Below, in pieces: positions 1 to 8,786 of a DNA stretch of 64,000 nt (positions are counted from its first letter, which is position 1; every line of letters starts with the position of its first letter). Under the pieces are notes generated by a model that did not search any database, was not told where the DNA came from, and was given only the letters and a program-made list of their open reading frames with translations. The DNA is from Bacteroidota bacterium. GTDB lineage: Bacteria; Bacteroidota; Bacteroidia; Chitinophagales; Chitinophagaceae. The stretch spans positions 62,257 through 126,256 of the forward strand of contig JAFDZS010000005.1 in the NCBI GenBank assembly GCA_018266775.1, read 5' to 3'. A program made the position numbers and the translations under genes.

Positions 1-1266
1 CCCAACATCTTTTTTTCATTGACCAGCAACGGACAGCAAATGTTTCACCTTGAAAAAGGTACACTGAAGCAACGTATTGTGCAGATACTCGGCAACACGT
101 ACAACAGCAAACTGGTAAGCGTGCAGGAACATACTGACTATATGAATATTTATGGTTTTGTTGGTAAACCTGAAACTGCCAAGAAAACCCGTGGCGACCA
201 GTATTTTTTTGTCAACAACAGGTTTATTAAAAGCGCATACCTTAATCATGCTTTGATGAACGCCTTTGATACCATGATTGCCAAAGACAGTTTCCCGATG
301 TATGCTTTGTTTATTGACCTGGATCCATCGCAGGTGGATATCAACGTGCACCCCACCAAACAGGAAATAAAATTTGAAGATGAAAAAATTGTGTATGCAT
401 TTGTGCAGTCAGCGGTAAAGCATGCACTGGCGCAGTTCAGCATTACACCAACGCTCGATTTTGACCTGGATGCTTCCATTCAGCAATTAGATGCAGTAAG
501 CAAACCATTTACTGAAGAAAAAAAATCGAGTGCTTCTTCATCTTCTTTATACAATACGTTTACGCAAAAGAACCAGTCGCATTTTATAGAAAGTAAAAGC
601 GGGTTAAAACACTGGAAAGATTTTTACGAAAAAGACACACCGAGAGCAATACCTGTACAGCAGGAAGAAGCGGTGCTGATGCCTTCCGGCTATCATCCGC
701 AAACAGAAAACCTGGTGCAACTGCATAACAGTTTTATTGTTGCACAAACCGTAAGGGGTTATTATCTTGTTCACCAGCAGAATGCCCATGAACGCATCCT
801 GTATGAACAATTCATGCAGGCGCTGGATGGCAAACCCATTGCCACACAGCGCAGCCTGTTCCCGGTAACATTAAACTTATCAGCCACAGATGCCGTTTTA
901 CTGCAGGGGCTGATTCCCGATATGCAGCAGTTGGGATATTTGCTGGAACCTTTTGGCAGCAATACTTTTGTAATACAGGGTGTACCGGCAGACGTAAGCG
1001 ATGGCAATGAAAAAATTGCTGTAGAAAAAATGCTGGAGCAGTACAAGCATTTCAGCAGCGATTTAAAATTTTCTAAAAGAGAAAAATTATTACGCTCTAT
1101 GGCATTGCAGCAATCAGTCAAAGCAGGAACAACTTTATCTGCAATTGAAATGACTTCATTAGTGGACAATCTTTTTCATTGCATAACACCTAATATAACG
1201 CCCAACGGCAAACCCACTTACCTGGAATTTAAGAAAGATGAACTGGATAAAATGTTTGGGCGTTAA
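1..1266 (+). CDS. mutL: DNA mismatch repair protein MutL, 5'-truncated by window edge
   Basis: MutL couples mismatch recognition by MutS to strand removal. The reading frame is open from base 1 (P-N-I-F-F-S-L-T), so the GHKL ATPase start lies outside the window. What remains is the end of the N-terminal domain (KxRGDQYFFVNNRF and VDINVHPTKQEIKFEDE, typical of MutL), a variable linker (about residues 150-230 of this fragment) and the dimerisation domain. The C-terminal motif that is DQHAxxExxxxE in endonuclease-type MutL reads HQQNAHERILYE, and the CPHGRP-type motif reads TPNGKP, so the nicking metal site looks incomplete. It ends at a strong bidirectional terminator. Identity is secure; loss of the endonuclease is inference. 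Confidence 0.93.
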   Translation, partial: PNIFFSLTSNGQQMFHLEKGTLKQRIVQILGNTYNSKLVSVQEHTDYMNIYGFVGKPETAKKTRGDQYFFVNNRFIKSAYLNHALMNAFDTMIAKDSFPMYALFIDLDPSQVDINVHPTKQEIKFEDEKIVYAFVQSAVKHALAQFSITPTLDFDLDASIQQLDAVSKPFTEEKKSSASSSSLYNTFTQKNQSHFIESKSGLKHWKDFYEKDTPRAIPVQQEEAVLMPSGYHPQTENLVQLHNSFIVAQTVRGYYLVHQQNAHERILYEQFMQALDGKPIATQRSLFPVTLNLSATDAVLLQGLIPDMQQLGYLLEPFGSNTFVIQGVPADVSDGNEKIAVEKMLEQYKHFSSDLKFSKREKLLRSMALQQSVKAGTTLSAIEMTSLVDNLFHCITPNITPNGKPTYLEFKKDELDKMFGR

Positions 1267-1269
1267 GAG

Positions 1270-1313
1270 ATAAAACAAGAATGCGGCTCCTCAAAGCCGC
1301 ATTCTTGTTTTAT
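1270..1313. terminator. Bidirectional terminator between mutL and a convergent gene
   Basis: A perfect 19-bp stem (arms 1270-1288 and 1295-1313) encloses a 6-nt loop. The outer bases are A/T-rich, giving T-rich ends in both directions. It starts three bases after the mutL stop and 18 bases before the end of the minus-strand gene, so it probably serves both. Confidence 0.85.
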
Positions 1314-1331
1314 AGCGTATTTGAAATTCGG

Positions 1332-2168
1332 TTAATCCACATCTACCGGTGCAGCAGGGTTCTTCTCTTCATCCAAAGCAAAAAACAATTTGCGCAGCAT
1401 TTCTTTATACTGGTTGGTTTTGCCAAACTGTGTTTCAATGTTAATGTAGCGTTTGTTCTGTTCGCCATAATACACACTCAGCGATCCATCTTTAAATACT
1501 TTTACATTATCCTGCAAAATACTGTTGTAACCCAATGAAGACATTTTGGTAAAAATATAATCATCTGTGGTAAAAGCAATATCATCAGAATCCTGCCAGT
1601 CGTTAGCATATACCTGTTTGGCATCGTTGGTTCTTTTACCGCCGGGCTGGTAACTTTTTACAGAGTAATCACCATCCGTATTATTGTGCAGTGCCACCAC
1701 GCAGGAAACAGTATCCGGTATCAGTTCCAGCAAATGGTTGGCAAATTTTTCCACTTCTGCAAAAACACCCGGGTTAACCTTGCCAGTGGCTTTTAAAGTA
1801 AGCTTGATACCCGCCATGGAAAAAATCCTGTTGGGGTCAAAAGTGTACATCACACCTTTATAGGGAAAACTGACCATCCTTTTTGAACCGTTCTCAATTT
1901 TTACAATCAGCCCGCCTTCCATTTCCAGCACATCACGTGCGGCCTGAACAGCAGTGGCCTCATTATCGTGAAGGTTTATACAGCAGGTATGAATGGTTTC
2001 GCCATACTGAATTACTTTAAAGGAAATCGTTTTATCACCCAGCTTATGGGTGATGACCCTTTCATTAGCCTTAAAATTGCCTTTTAGGCTCGGTAAGCTT
2101 TTAGATAAAGGAGAAGTTGCACTAAGCAGCACTGCTGCAACGGGAGTTAGTAAGGTTTTAGGTAACAT
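1332..2168 (-). CDS. Secreted protein with zinc-carboxypeptidase-like HxxE...H pattern
   Basis: A 278-aa protein with an N-terminal hydrophobic segment (about residues 5-25) that looks like a signal peptide. I recognise it as a conserved family of Bacteroidota without an assigned function. Visible landmarks are INLHDNEATA (HxxE), an FDPNRIFSMAGI block, VVALHNNTDGDYSVKSY (a second histidine) and RYINIETQFG (a late glutamate). The order HxxE, Arg, His, Glu is that of M14-type zinc carboxypeptidases, so a metallo-peptidase or amidase of the cell envelope is possible. This is a motif-level inference only. It is transcribed alone, away from the PKD gene, with a TATATTTG promoter element 18 nt before its start. 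Confidence 0.7.
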   Translation of the reverse strand: MLPKTLLTPVAAVLLSATSPLSKSLPSLKGNFKANERVITHKLGDKTISFKVIQYGETIHTCCINLHDNEATAVQAARDVLEMEGGLIVKIENGSKRMVSFPYKGVMYTFDPNRIFSMAGIKLTLKATGKVNPGVFAEVEKFANHLLELIPDTVSCVVALHNNTDGDYSVKSYQPGGKRTNDAKQVYANDWQDSDDIAFTTDDYIFTKMSSLGYNSILQDNVKVFKDGSLSVYYGEQNKRYINIETQFGKTNQYKEMLRKLFFALDEEKNPAAPVDVD

Positions 2169-2186
2169 CAGGAGATGCTTTTAGAA

Positions 2187-2194
2187 CAAATATA
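2187..2194 (-). promoter_or_regulatory. -7 promoter element TATATTTG
   Basis: Exact match on the minus strand to the Bacteroidota -7 consensus TAnnTTTG, ending 18 nt before the ATG at 2168. No clear -33 TTTG was found at the expected distance. Confidence 0.4.
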
Positions 2195-2278
2195 TTTGAT
2201 TAATAATTTTTCCGGTAAAAGAAGATAGTCACGTATGTGAATAAACCACCTGCAGGGAGCAAAATGATGGGCACAGGC

Positions 2279-2315
2279 AAAAAAAGATCCTGCTGCAATA
2301 ACTGCAGCAGGATCT
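2279..2315 (-). terminator. Rho-independent terminator of the PKD protein gene
   Basis: A 13-bp perfect stem (2285-2297 with 2303-2315) and 5-nt loop. On the minus strand it is followed by a T-run (complement of the A-run at 2279-2285). It lies 32 bases beyond the stop of the minus-strand gene. A T-run also follows on the plus strand. Confidence 0.8.
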
Positions 2316-2347
2316 GTCTTTTTTCAATTTATAAAGAAACCGGGTAC

Positions 2348-4573
2348 TTACATTTTGGTAAAACGGGCATAACAAACTTTACCGCCATACACCAGTTTGA
2401 TGGTATATATTCCAGCAACCAAATCACCAATGCTGAGTGTTACTGTATTGGTTCCGGCAATACCGCTCTGGTGTTTTTCTTTTACCAGTACATTCATGCT
2501 GTTGTATACATAAGCGTCAATCATTCCGGGTGTGGTGAGTATTACATTTACACTTACTGCAGTGGTGGCCGGGTTTGGCGTAGCCTGTAATTCACAAACA
2601 GTACTCGCCACATGCTCAATATGAATTACTGAACAATATTCTTTCACACAACCGCCGGAAGTGATGGCTTTCAAACAAACATTGTAATAACCGGTATCCT
2701 GGAATACGTAAACAGGATTGTTTTGATGCAGGATCACCGGAGGTGTGGTTGCAGGTGCCAGTTTGGTAATCGTCCATGTTTGATCCAGTATGGTTGCATT
2801 GGCATTTGCATAGAAGTATACTTTATTCGGGATAACCGGATCCCTCTGATAAACATAACTTACATGAATGCTGTCGCAATTAACCTGTGGCAATACCCTT
2901 ACTTCTTTGCAGGTGGTGGTGGCGCAAGTGGCACTGCGCCATGCAGTCAGACATGCAGTATATAAACCGGGTTGGGCATAACGATGAACTGCAATCGGGT
3001 CGTGGCTGCCTGTGCCGTCACCAAACGTCCAGGTGTACAGTGTTGTGGTCTCAATGAAGTTAGGGGTGAAGGTAAACTTCTGGTTATCGTTCGGCGCTTT
3101 CACAAAAGTGAATTGCGAAAGCTGTTCGCATGTTGGTGGTGGTGGCAGAATGATCACACTGTCGCAATATTCCCTTACACAATTGGTGGCGTTGTTTAGC
3201 ATAACTGTAAGGCATACCCTGTAGCTGCCTGGCTGTGTGTATACATGCGCCGCATTCCAGGTAGTGGCTGATGTACCATCTCCAAAATGCCAGATGGCCG
3301 TTGCAGTAGCTGTAGATACCAGTGTGGTATTGGTAAAATACACCAGGTTATGGTTAACAGAATCCCTGTGTATGGTGAAGCTTACAGTGAAGTTGCACGG
3401 AGTTTGTACAAATACTGTTTTACAGAATTCTCTTACGCAGGGTGCAGTACCGGTTGCATTATCATTTTTCTTCACCCTGATACATACTGTATACAGGCCG
3501 CCCATCGCATAATCGTGTGTTGGGTTGGCAATGTTGGGGTCTCCCTGTACACCACTTACACTTGTGCCATCGCCAAACGTCCAGCGTACAGAGTCTGTAG
3601 CACTAACAGGTGTACTGGTATTGGTGAATTTAATTCTTAAAGGATGAGACGAATCGGGTTGCGACGTAAAGTTAGCCACCAGGTTGCATGGGTTGCTAAC
3701 AGTTACTGTTTTGCAGATCTCGCTCACACATGGAGGCACACCTGCAACAGTGATATTTTTTTTCACCCTCAGGCAAACGGTATAAATGCCGGGTTGGGTA
3801 AAAGTATGTGTTGGATTAATGTCATAAGAAACGGAACCATCTCCAAACGTCCAGCGGATGGAATCACCAGGCGTTAATGGCACACTTAAATTCTGGAAGG
3901 CCAGTGTCAATGGAGAAGAAGCCACATTCGTCCAGCTGAAATTAGCGGAGAGAATACAAGCCGGCGCAACAATAACTGTTTTGCAAATTTCGCTTATGCA
4001 GGGTGTGGCAGTAGCGTTTACATTTTTCTTTACACGGATACAAACATTGTACACACCCGCATTGGCATATACATGTGTGGGGGTGGAAAGGCTGCCCACT
4101 AAACCATTAATGGGTGCTGAACCATCGCCAAAATTCCAGCGGATGGAATCACCCGGCGCATTGGGCAACGACTGGTTGAAAAAATGAATGGTATTCCAGT
4201 TCAGAGAATCGGCATTGTACGTAAAATAAGCCTGCAGGTTACACGCAGTTGTGGGTGGAATGGTTACCACTTTAGTAACAGAGTCGGTACAGGTAATAGT
4301 ACCATTGGCATTATGCCTGACCATGTAATGTTTTACATTGTAACTGCCCGATGCGCTGTAGGTATGTAAAGGCGCAACAGCAGAAAGCACCCCGCCATCT
4401 CCAAAGTTCCAGTAATGAACGGTGTTGATGGAGTCTCCCACCATAACGGGAGTAAACTGCACTGTAAAAGCGCTTATACTAAAGTTGAAGTCGGCATTAC
4501 AGGTAGTTTGGGCCTTGGATTTAAAACTTAACGCCGTGAGTACGAACAGCATTAGTGTAGATAGTCGTTTCAT
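2348..4573 (-). CDS. Secreted multi-PKD-domain protein with T9SS type A sorting tail
   Basis: A cell-surface or secreted protein of about 741 aa. The ATG at 4573 gives MKRLSTLMLF, a good signal peptide ending near SKAQ; a TTG three codons upstream is less likely. Six PKD-type Ig-like modules of about 85-95 residues each carry the FGDG hallmark (WNFGDGG, WNFGDGS, WTFGDGS, WTFGDGT, WHFGDGT, WTFGDGT). A seventh module has lost it. Most modules end in a cysteine-flanked CxxEICKTV-like strand. The last 80 residues (LQATPNPATTAVSV...GIYTIKLVYGGK) are a T9SS type A tail. PKD domains usually bind polysaccharide or other proteins; no catalytic domain is visible, so an adhesive or structural role is likely. 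Confidence 0.88.
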   Translation of the reverse strand: MKRLSTLMLFVLTALSFKSKAQTTCNADFNFSISAFTVQFTPVMVGDSINTVHYWNFGDGGVLSAVAPLHTYSASGSYNVKHYMVRHNANGTITCTDSVTKVVTIPPTTACNLQAYFTYNADSLNWNTIHFFNQSLPNAPGDSIRWNFGDGSAPINGLVGSLSTPTHVYANAGVYNVCIRVKKNVNATATPCISEICKTVIVAPACILSANFSWTNVASSPLTLAFQNLSVPLTPGDSIRWTFGDGSVSYDINPTHTFTQPGIYTVCLRVKKNITVAGVPPCVSEICKTVTVSNPCNLVANFTSQPDSSHPLRIKFTNTSTPVSATDSVRWTFGDGTSVSGVQGDPNIANPTHDYAMGGLYTVCIRVKKNDNATGTAPCVREFCKTVFVQTPCNFTVSFTIHRDSVNHNLVYFTNTTLVSTATATAIWHFGDGTSATTWNAAHVYTQPGSYRVCLTVMLNNATNCVREYCDSVIILPPPPTCEQLSQFTFVKAPNDNQKFTFTPNFIETTTLYTWTFGDGTGSHDPIAVHRYAQPGLYTACLTAWRSATCATTTCKEVRVLPQVNCDSIHVSYVYQRDPVIPNKVYFYANANATILDQTWTITKLAPATTPPVILHQNNPVYVFQDTGYYNVCLKAITSGGCVKEYCSVIHIEHVASTVCELQATPNPATTAVSVNVILTTPGMIDAYVYNSMNVLVKEKHQSGIAGTNTVTLSIGDLVAGIYTIKLVYGGKVCYARFTKM

Positions 4574-4670
4574 AACAAACAATTTTGATTTAAGGTTATT
4601 GTTGGTTTTTCGTTTGTAAAGGATAGATACCCTGTTGTTGGGTTTGTGTTGCCTGAGGGGGAGAAAAATT

Positions 4671-6095
4671 CTAATATTTTTCGCGGATGGATTCTAAAAA
4701 ACGCTCCGTTGCCCTGCGTACGGGCGTGGCCCCGGTGATGTAATTATTAGCTAAGATAGAAAAAATGAGCAGTTTTCCTTTACGGGTGATGAGATAGCCG
4801 CTTAAAGCGCAGTTGTTACTTAGTGTGCCCGTTTTGGCATAAATATATCCTGAATCTTTTTTAAAGTAAGATGCAATGGTTCCTTCACCGCCGGTAGCTA
4901 AAATGTTTTTCATACGGGCAATGCCAAATTCATCTTTCATCTTATTTAATATATATACAAAACTCTGCGGTGTAAATAAATTATAGCGGCTGAGTCCACT
5001 GCCATCCACCCATTTGGGGCGCTGGGGTACATCTTTTAAATCGGTTTTTAAAATGGTGTCAATTATTTTTTCATCATTCATGATGCCGAGGTGTTCATTG
5101 CTTACCATGAGTAAGGTTTGCTCTGCAAAAAAATTATCGCTGCGGTGCATCATGGGTTTGAAAAGGGAATCGGTGGGTTGGGAGTGAATGGTTCTAACAA
5201 CAGTATCATTCAAATAACGGCTCTTAACTTCTTCATATCTTAACATAGCGGTCAAATCTGTTTTTTCTTCATTACTCCTATTATTCTGCACTATTTGTTT
5301 TGATGCCAATGGTGTGACCAGTGGACTGGTTACAAAAAAAATATTTAGTCCTGGTATGTTTTCTTCTAACAGTTTTATTTGTGTATCTACATCCGGTTCA
5401 AAAGTAGTGTTCCAGCTTTTATACGTTCCGGAAGTAAATATCAAATGATTACTTCCCATTTTTTTAAAAGCTGAAAGTCCATTTTCAAAAGCATACATTT
5501 TTTCGGCTTCGTTCCAAAAGTATTTTGGCGTTACCGATATACTGTCTTTATTGATCCACCTGATATTAATGACATCTCCATACATAGGAAATGTACTTCT
5601 CGGTGCCATAAATGGTTCTTTATAATCATCCCATGCCCAGCCCATTCCCCAGGGATTGATGTCTGGCAAATTGTGCAACACAATTTTTTTTCTTGTCTTT
5701 AAAAAATCTAAAACAGGCTGGCGCTGAAATTCACTCAACAAAAAAGTGGGGTCTCCCGAAGGGGTTATTTCAGTTATCGTATCGTGAGGCATATTAAAAA
5801 CCTGGTACCTCAACCCCACCAAACTATCTCCCAAATATTTCATTCCTGCATACAGTGTAAACAATTTGGTATTGCTGGCCGGGATGAAGTAATGTGTATC
5901 ATTATGACTGTACCAGTATTTTCCTGTAGCGGGTTCATAAATGCTGATGCCGATATTGCCGGTGTTTACTGCACTGTCCTTTAAAATCGTTGCAGAAGCC
6001 TGCCTGCTGATTTGTTTGCTGATGCTGCAACTGTACAAACTACTGATGGCAAGTATGGCAGATAGATAAATAATTGATGTAAGAAACTTCAGCAT
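4671..6095 (-). CDS. dacB: D-alanyl-D-alanine carboxypeptidase/endopeptidase, PBP4 (DacB) family lipoprotein
   Basis: A peptidoglycan peptidase that trims or cleaves peptide cross-links. It has a lipobox (LYSC, Cys23) after a hydrophobic leader, so it should be anchored in the envelope. The class C penicillin-binding triad is complete: SNTK at about residues 74-77 (catalytic Ser and Lys), SDN in HRSDNFFAEQTLL, and KTG in YAKTGTLSN. The SGYL and SGLSRYN motifs also fit S13 peptidases. At 474 aa the length is normal. It sits alone between a T9SS gene and a divergent K+ channel gene. Confidence 0.87.
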   Translation of the reverse strand: MLKFLTSIIYLSAILAISSLYSCSISKQISRQASATILKDSAVNTGNIGISIYEPATGKYWYSHNDTHYFIPASNTKLFTLYAGMKYLGDSLVGLRYQVFNMPHDTITEITPSGDPTFLLSEFQRQPVLDFLKTRKKIVLHNLPDINPWGMGWAWDDYKEPFMAPRSTFPMYGDVINIRWINKDSISVTPKYFWNEAEKMYAFENGLSAFKKMGSNHLIFTSGTYKSWNTTFEPDVDTQIKLLEENIPGLNIFFVTSPLVTPLASKQIVQNNRSNEEKTDLTAMLRYEEVKSRYLNDTVVRTIHSQPTDSLFKPMMHRSDNFFAEQTLLMVSNEHLGIMNDEKIIDTILKTDLKDVPQRPKWVDGSGLSRYNLFTPQSFVYILNKMKDEFGIARMKNILATGGEGTIASYFKKDSGYIYAKTGTLSNNCALSGYLITRKGKLLIFSILANNYITGATPVRRATERFLESIREKY

Positions 6096-6430
6096 GGAAT
6101 AAAAAATAATTAATAAAGAAACGCCGCAGCAACTAAGATAAAATTTTTCCGGTTATGCAATGGAAGGGATTTGCCGCAGATGCCCAGATGAGTCCCACGC
6201 AGATGCGCAGAGGGCGCTGAACATGATCTGATGTCCCCGTCTGATCATGTGGGAGAAAAAGCTTAAAGCGGCACAGCAATACATTGCCACCGTGCCTTTG
6301 TGCCGCTGTGAGCATTTATCTGCGCATCTGCGGCACTAATTTTAATGCATCCTTGATCAGCCGCATCTTCCGCACTGATCAATATCTTTTTTTATTCCAT
6401 GCAGATGTTTTAATTTTCAGCCATTCATTT
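6096..6430. repeat. Intergenic palindromic repeats between dacB and the K+ channel
   Basis: No gene is visible in this 335-nt stretch. It contains copies of CGCAGATGCGCAGAGG-like text (about 6170-6215), the reverse form TCTGCGCATCTGCGGC (from 6319; also at 39358) and a 28-nt palindrome at 6222-6249 with a GTCCCCGTC core. The palindrome is the reverse-orientation relative of the copies at 10786, 39285 and 39331. Confidence 0.7.
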
Positions 6431-7426
6431 ATGCCATTCGCCAACCGCCTATATCTTTTTAAAGGATTGCTGCAACCATTACTGCTGTTATCAGGACTGA
6501 TCCTCGGCGGTACAGTGGGCTATATGATCATTGAGCACTACCATTTTCTTGAAGCGCTGTTCATGACGGTGATTACAGTAGCCTCGGTGGGGTTTAATGA
6601 AGTGCATCCATTAAGTGAAGCAGGACAGGTGTTTACCATTATCTTAATACTGGTGAACCTCGGTTTGTTCACGTATTTTATTACGCTTTTATCGAAATAT
6701 TTTTTTGATACCGATGTGGTGAATAAATATAAACTGATGAAAATGGAAAACAGGATTCAGCAATTGCAGCAACACGTGATCATCTGCGGCTTTGGCCGTA
6801 ATGGTAAAGAAAGTGCACAGGTATTGCACGATAATAAAATTCCTTTCGTGGTACTGGAATCTAAAGACGATGCCAGTGATTCATTGGGGTTTGATGTACC
6901 CTATCTTTTAAAAGGCGATGCCACCAAAGATGAAGTACTGCTGCAGGCAGGCATTAAAGATGCCAAAGCCATCATCGTTACTTTACCGGTAGATGCGGAT
7001 AATTTATTTGTTGTGCTTACGGCAAGGCAACTGAACCCCGGTATTACCATCATCAGCCGCGCCTCTAATGATTCTTCTATCAAAAAATTAAAAATTGCAG
7101 GAGCAAGCAATGTCATCATGCCCGATAAAATCGGCGGTGCACATATGGCCACATTGGTGATGCTGCCCGATGTGGTTGAACTCTTGTCCATCATGAGCAC
7201 CCGCAACAACGCCGATTTTCGTGTGGCCGAATTGAAAGCGCAAAAAACATTTGTGTTAAGTGAAATGGATCTGTGGAAGAAAACCAATTGTACAATACTG
7301 GGTATAAAAGATTCCAGTGGTCATTATACTGTTAACCCTCCCGCAAGTTATGCCGTAAATGCCGGGCAAAGCATGATTGTAATGGGCAGTGATGCGCAGA
7401 TTGAAAATGCGAGGAGGATGGTGTGA
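6431..7426 (+). CDS. Two-TM potassium channel with TrkA-N (RCK) regulatory domain
   Basis: An inner-membrane ion channel. From the ATG at 6431 the protein is 331 aa. Two hydrophobic segments (about residues 10-32 and 68-90) flank a pore helix and filter. A cytosolic Rossmann domain starts at HVIICGFGRNGKESAQVL (GxGxxG) and continues with the acidic ribose contact in VVLESKDD. A small C-terminal TrkA-C-like domain follows. The filter reads TVASVGFNEV: the usual TVGYG or TVGFG is replaced by SVGFN, so the second glycine is Asn. Potassium transport is the family function; the altered filter makes selectivity uncertain. An upstream in-frame ATG at 6284 runs through repeat DNA and was rejected. 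Confidence 0.82.
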   Translation: MPFANRLYLFKGLLQPLLLLSGLILGGTVGYMIIEHYHFLEALFMTVITVASVGFNEVHPLSEAGQVFTIILILVNLGLFTYFITLLSKYFFDTDVVNKYKLMKMENRIQQLQQHVIICGFGRNGKESAQVLHDNKIPFVVLESKDDASDSLGFDVPYLLKGDATKDEVLLQAGIKDAKAIIVTLPVDADNLFVVLTARQLNPGITIISRASNDSSIKKLKIAGASNVIMPDKIGGAHMATLVMLPDVVELLSIMSTRNNADFRVAELKAQKTFVLSEMDLWKKTNCTILGIKDSSGHYTVNPPASYAVNAGQSMIVMGSDAQIENARRMV

Positions 7427-7528
7427 AGGTGAATGGGCAATGGCGAATAGTGAATGGTCAATGAACTATCAACTTTCAACCTTCAATCTTTAACTTTCAA
7501 CAGAACAGAACACGCCACAGGCGTGTTC
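7427..7528. repeat. Low-complexity TCAACTTTCAACC-type repeat and a 9-bp hairpin
   Basis: The spacer holds an AT-rich run of ACTATCAAC/TTTCAACC/TTCAATC units (about 7465-7501). Related text lies inside holB at 25346-25384 on the other strand. A perfect 9-bp hairpin follows (7508-7516 with 7520-7528) directly at the stop of the arginase-like gene. It may terminate minus-strand transcription, although its T-run is weak. Confidence 0.6.
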
Positions 7529-8659
7529 CTACAAACTCCGCTCCAGCGCCCTTAACCAACGTTCCGGTATGGCATTCTGGCTGGCCTGTACATAATCGCG
7601 GTAGCTGCTGGCAATAAATTTTTTATTGGGCAACTGCATCCACCAGCGGCCGGTTTTTTTGCTCTGCAGAAACATTGTATCCACTTCAGTAAAATTGCAA
7701 TGGTATTCATTAAAATGGCCAAGGTCGTCTAATGCTGCTTCCTGTAAGGCCCTGTTCTTACCATCAATAAAATACCACAGCATTTGTGCAATTTGTTTTG
7801 CGGTAAGGTCATGCAAATCCTGTTGCGGCAGGTAACCGTAAATGCCCATGCTGCTCAGTTGTGCACTCATACCAGCGTAGCGGGTGAGCATGCAGGCTTC
7901 TTCACCGGTAAAACCATTGGGGCTTTGAACAGAAGCCGGGGAGTCGCCGTATTTAAGTGCATTGATGTCGAAGCTGAGCAGGTTGGTGTTGCGCAGTACG
8001 GGTTCCATTTCTTCCATTTCATCTTTCACCATCCCAACACGGAAACAATCAAAACGCAGTTTGTCCATCGTTTCCAGCATACGCGGATGAACAAAATAGC
8101 TCTGGAAGCCGATATGATTGTAATGCCTTACCAGGTTGGGTTCGCCGGTAAGCATTTCCATTAAAAAATTTTCACTGCGCTCAGGGCTTTCGCCACGCAG
8201 GTTAATGTTGGAGTCGATACAGGTGGCTTCAACCGTTTGTTTTAAATCGGCGTAAGCAAAATACTGGGCCAGTGTAATATCATGCGATCCCCCCAATAGT
8301 ACAACTGTCTTCTTCATTTGTATTAAAGAAGACAGTACGGTTTTAATGGCTGCATAGCTATCGCTGAGGGTGGCGCCGGTTTTAATATTGCCAATATCTG
8401 CAATATTGATTTCTTTATGCCAGTAATGCAATTGGTACAATTGCCTGCGGATGGCATCGGGTGGGGAAACGCTCATATCAAAAGCCCCGGCACCACGGGT
8501 TTCATTAACGCCAACCAATACAATACCGGCGCCGGTAATATCTGGTATTTCGGTTTCAAAAATGGAAATATTTTTGGCAAACTGGCCGTCGTTATAGCTG
8601 TTGTCTCCGTTAATATCACTCAGCACCACGGGGGCTAAAAAATCCTGCAGGTCGTACAT
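7529..8659 (-). CDS. Arginase/formimidoylglutamase-fold protein with degraded metal site
   Basis: A 376-aa member of the ureohydrolase (arginase, agmatinase, HutG) fold. Blocks in order: GGSHDIT (metal His kept), CIDSNINL where active enzymes have DAHxD (Asp kept, His and second Asp replaced by Asn), and SFDINAL where active enzymes have SxDxD (second Asp replaced by Asn). SPNGFTGEEACMLTRYAG is also conserved. With three ligand positions changed, a normal dinuclear manganese centre is unlikely. I recall similar degenerate proteins in other Bacteroidota, often labelled arginase. The role is unknown: a non-catalytic or redirected function is more likely than arginine breakdown. It is monocistronic, with its own promoter. 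Confidence 0.78.
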   Translation of the reverse strand: MYDLQDFLAPVVLSDINGDNSYNDGQFAKNISIFETEIPDITGAGIVLVGVNETRGAGAFDMSVSPPDAIRRQLYQLHYWHKEINIADIGNIKTGATLSDSYAAIKTVLSSLIQMKKTVVLLGGSHDITLAQYFAYADLKQTVEATCIDSNINLRGESPERSENFLMEMLTGEPNLVRHYNHIGFQSYFVHPRMLETMDKLRFDCFRVGMVKDEMEEMEPVLRNTNLLSFDINALKYGDSPASVQSPNGFTGEEACMLTRYAGMSAQLSSMGIYGYLPQQDLHDLTAKQIAQMLWYFIDGKNRALQEAALDDLGHFNEYHCNFTEVDTMFLQSKKTGRWWMQLPNKKFIASSYRDYVQASQNAIPERWLRALERSL

Positions 8660-8673
8660 CTAAAAAATTTGGG

Positions 8674-8706
8674 CAAACCTAACAGATAAATTTCAGATTG
8701 CGCAAA
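8674..8706 (-). promoter_or_regulatory. Bacteroidota promoter of the arginase-like gene
   Basis: On the minus strand TAGGTTTG (8681 to 8674) matches TAnnTTTG, and TTTG (8706 to 8703) lies 21 nt upstream. The predicted start is about 8 nt before the ATG at 8659. Confidence 0.55.
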
Positions 8707-8786
8707 CGTTACCGTAAAAATTGTGTGTTCATCAGTTTTTTGCAAGGGTAAAAATCGGTAACTTCGTCACCACAATTTTAATAACG

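Noticed and set aside
2237-4619. Many plus-strand open frames opposite the PKD gene
   Set aside because: They are antisense shadows of a repeat-rich coding gene; the minus-strand frame has clear PKD and T9SS domains.
6284-6430. Extended N terminus of the K+ channel
   Set aside because: The extra 49 codons cover repeat DNA; the family starts at the ATG at 6431.
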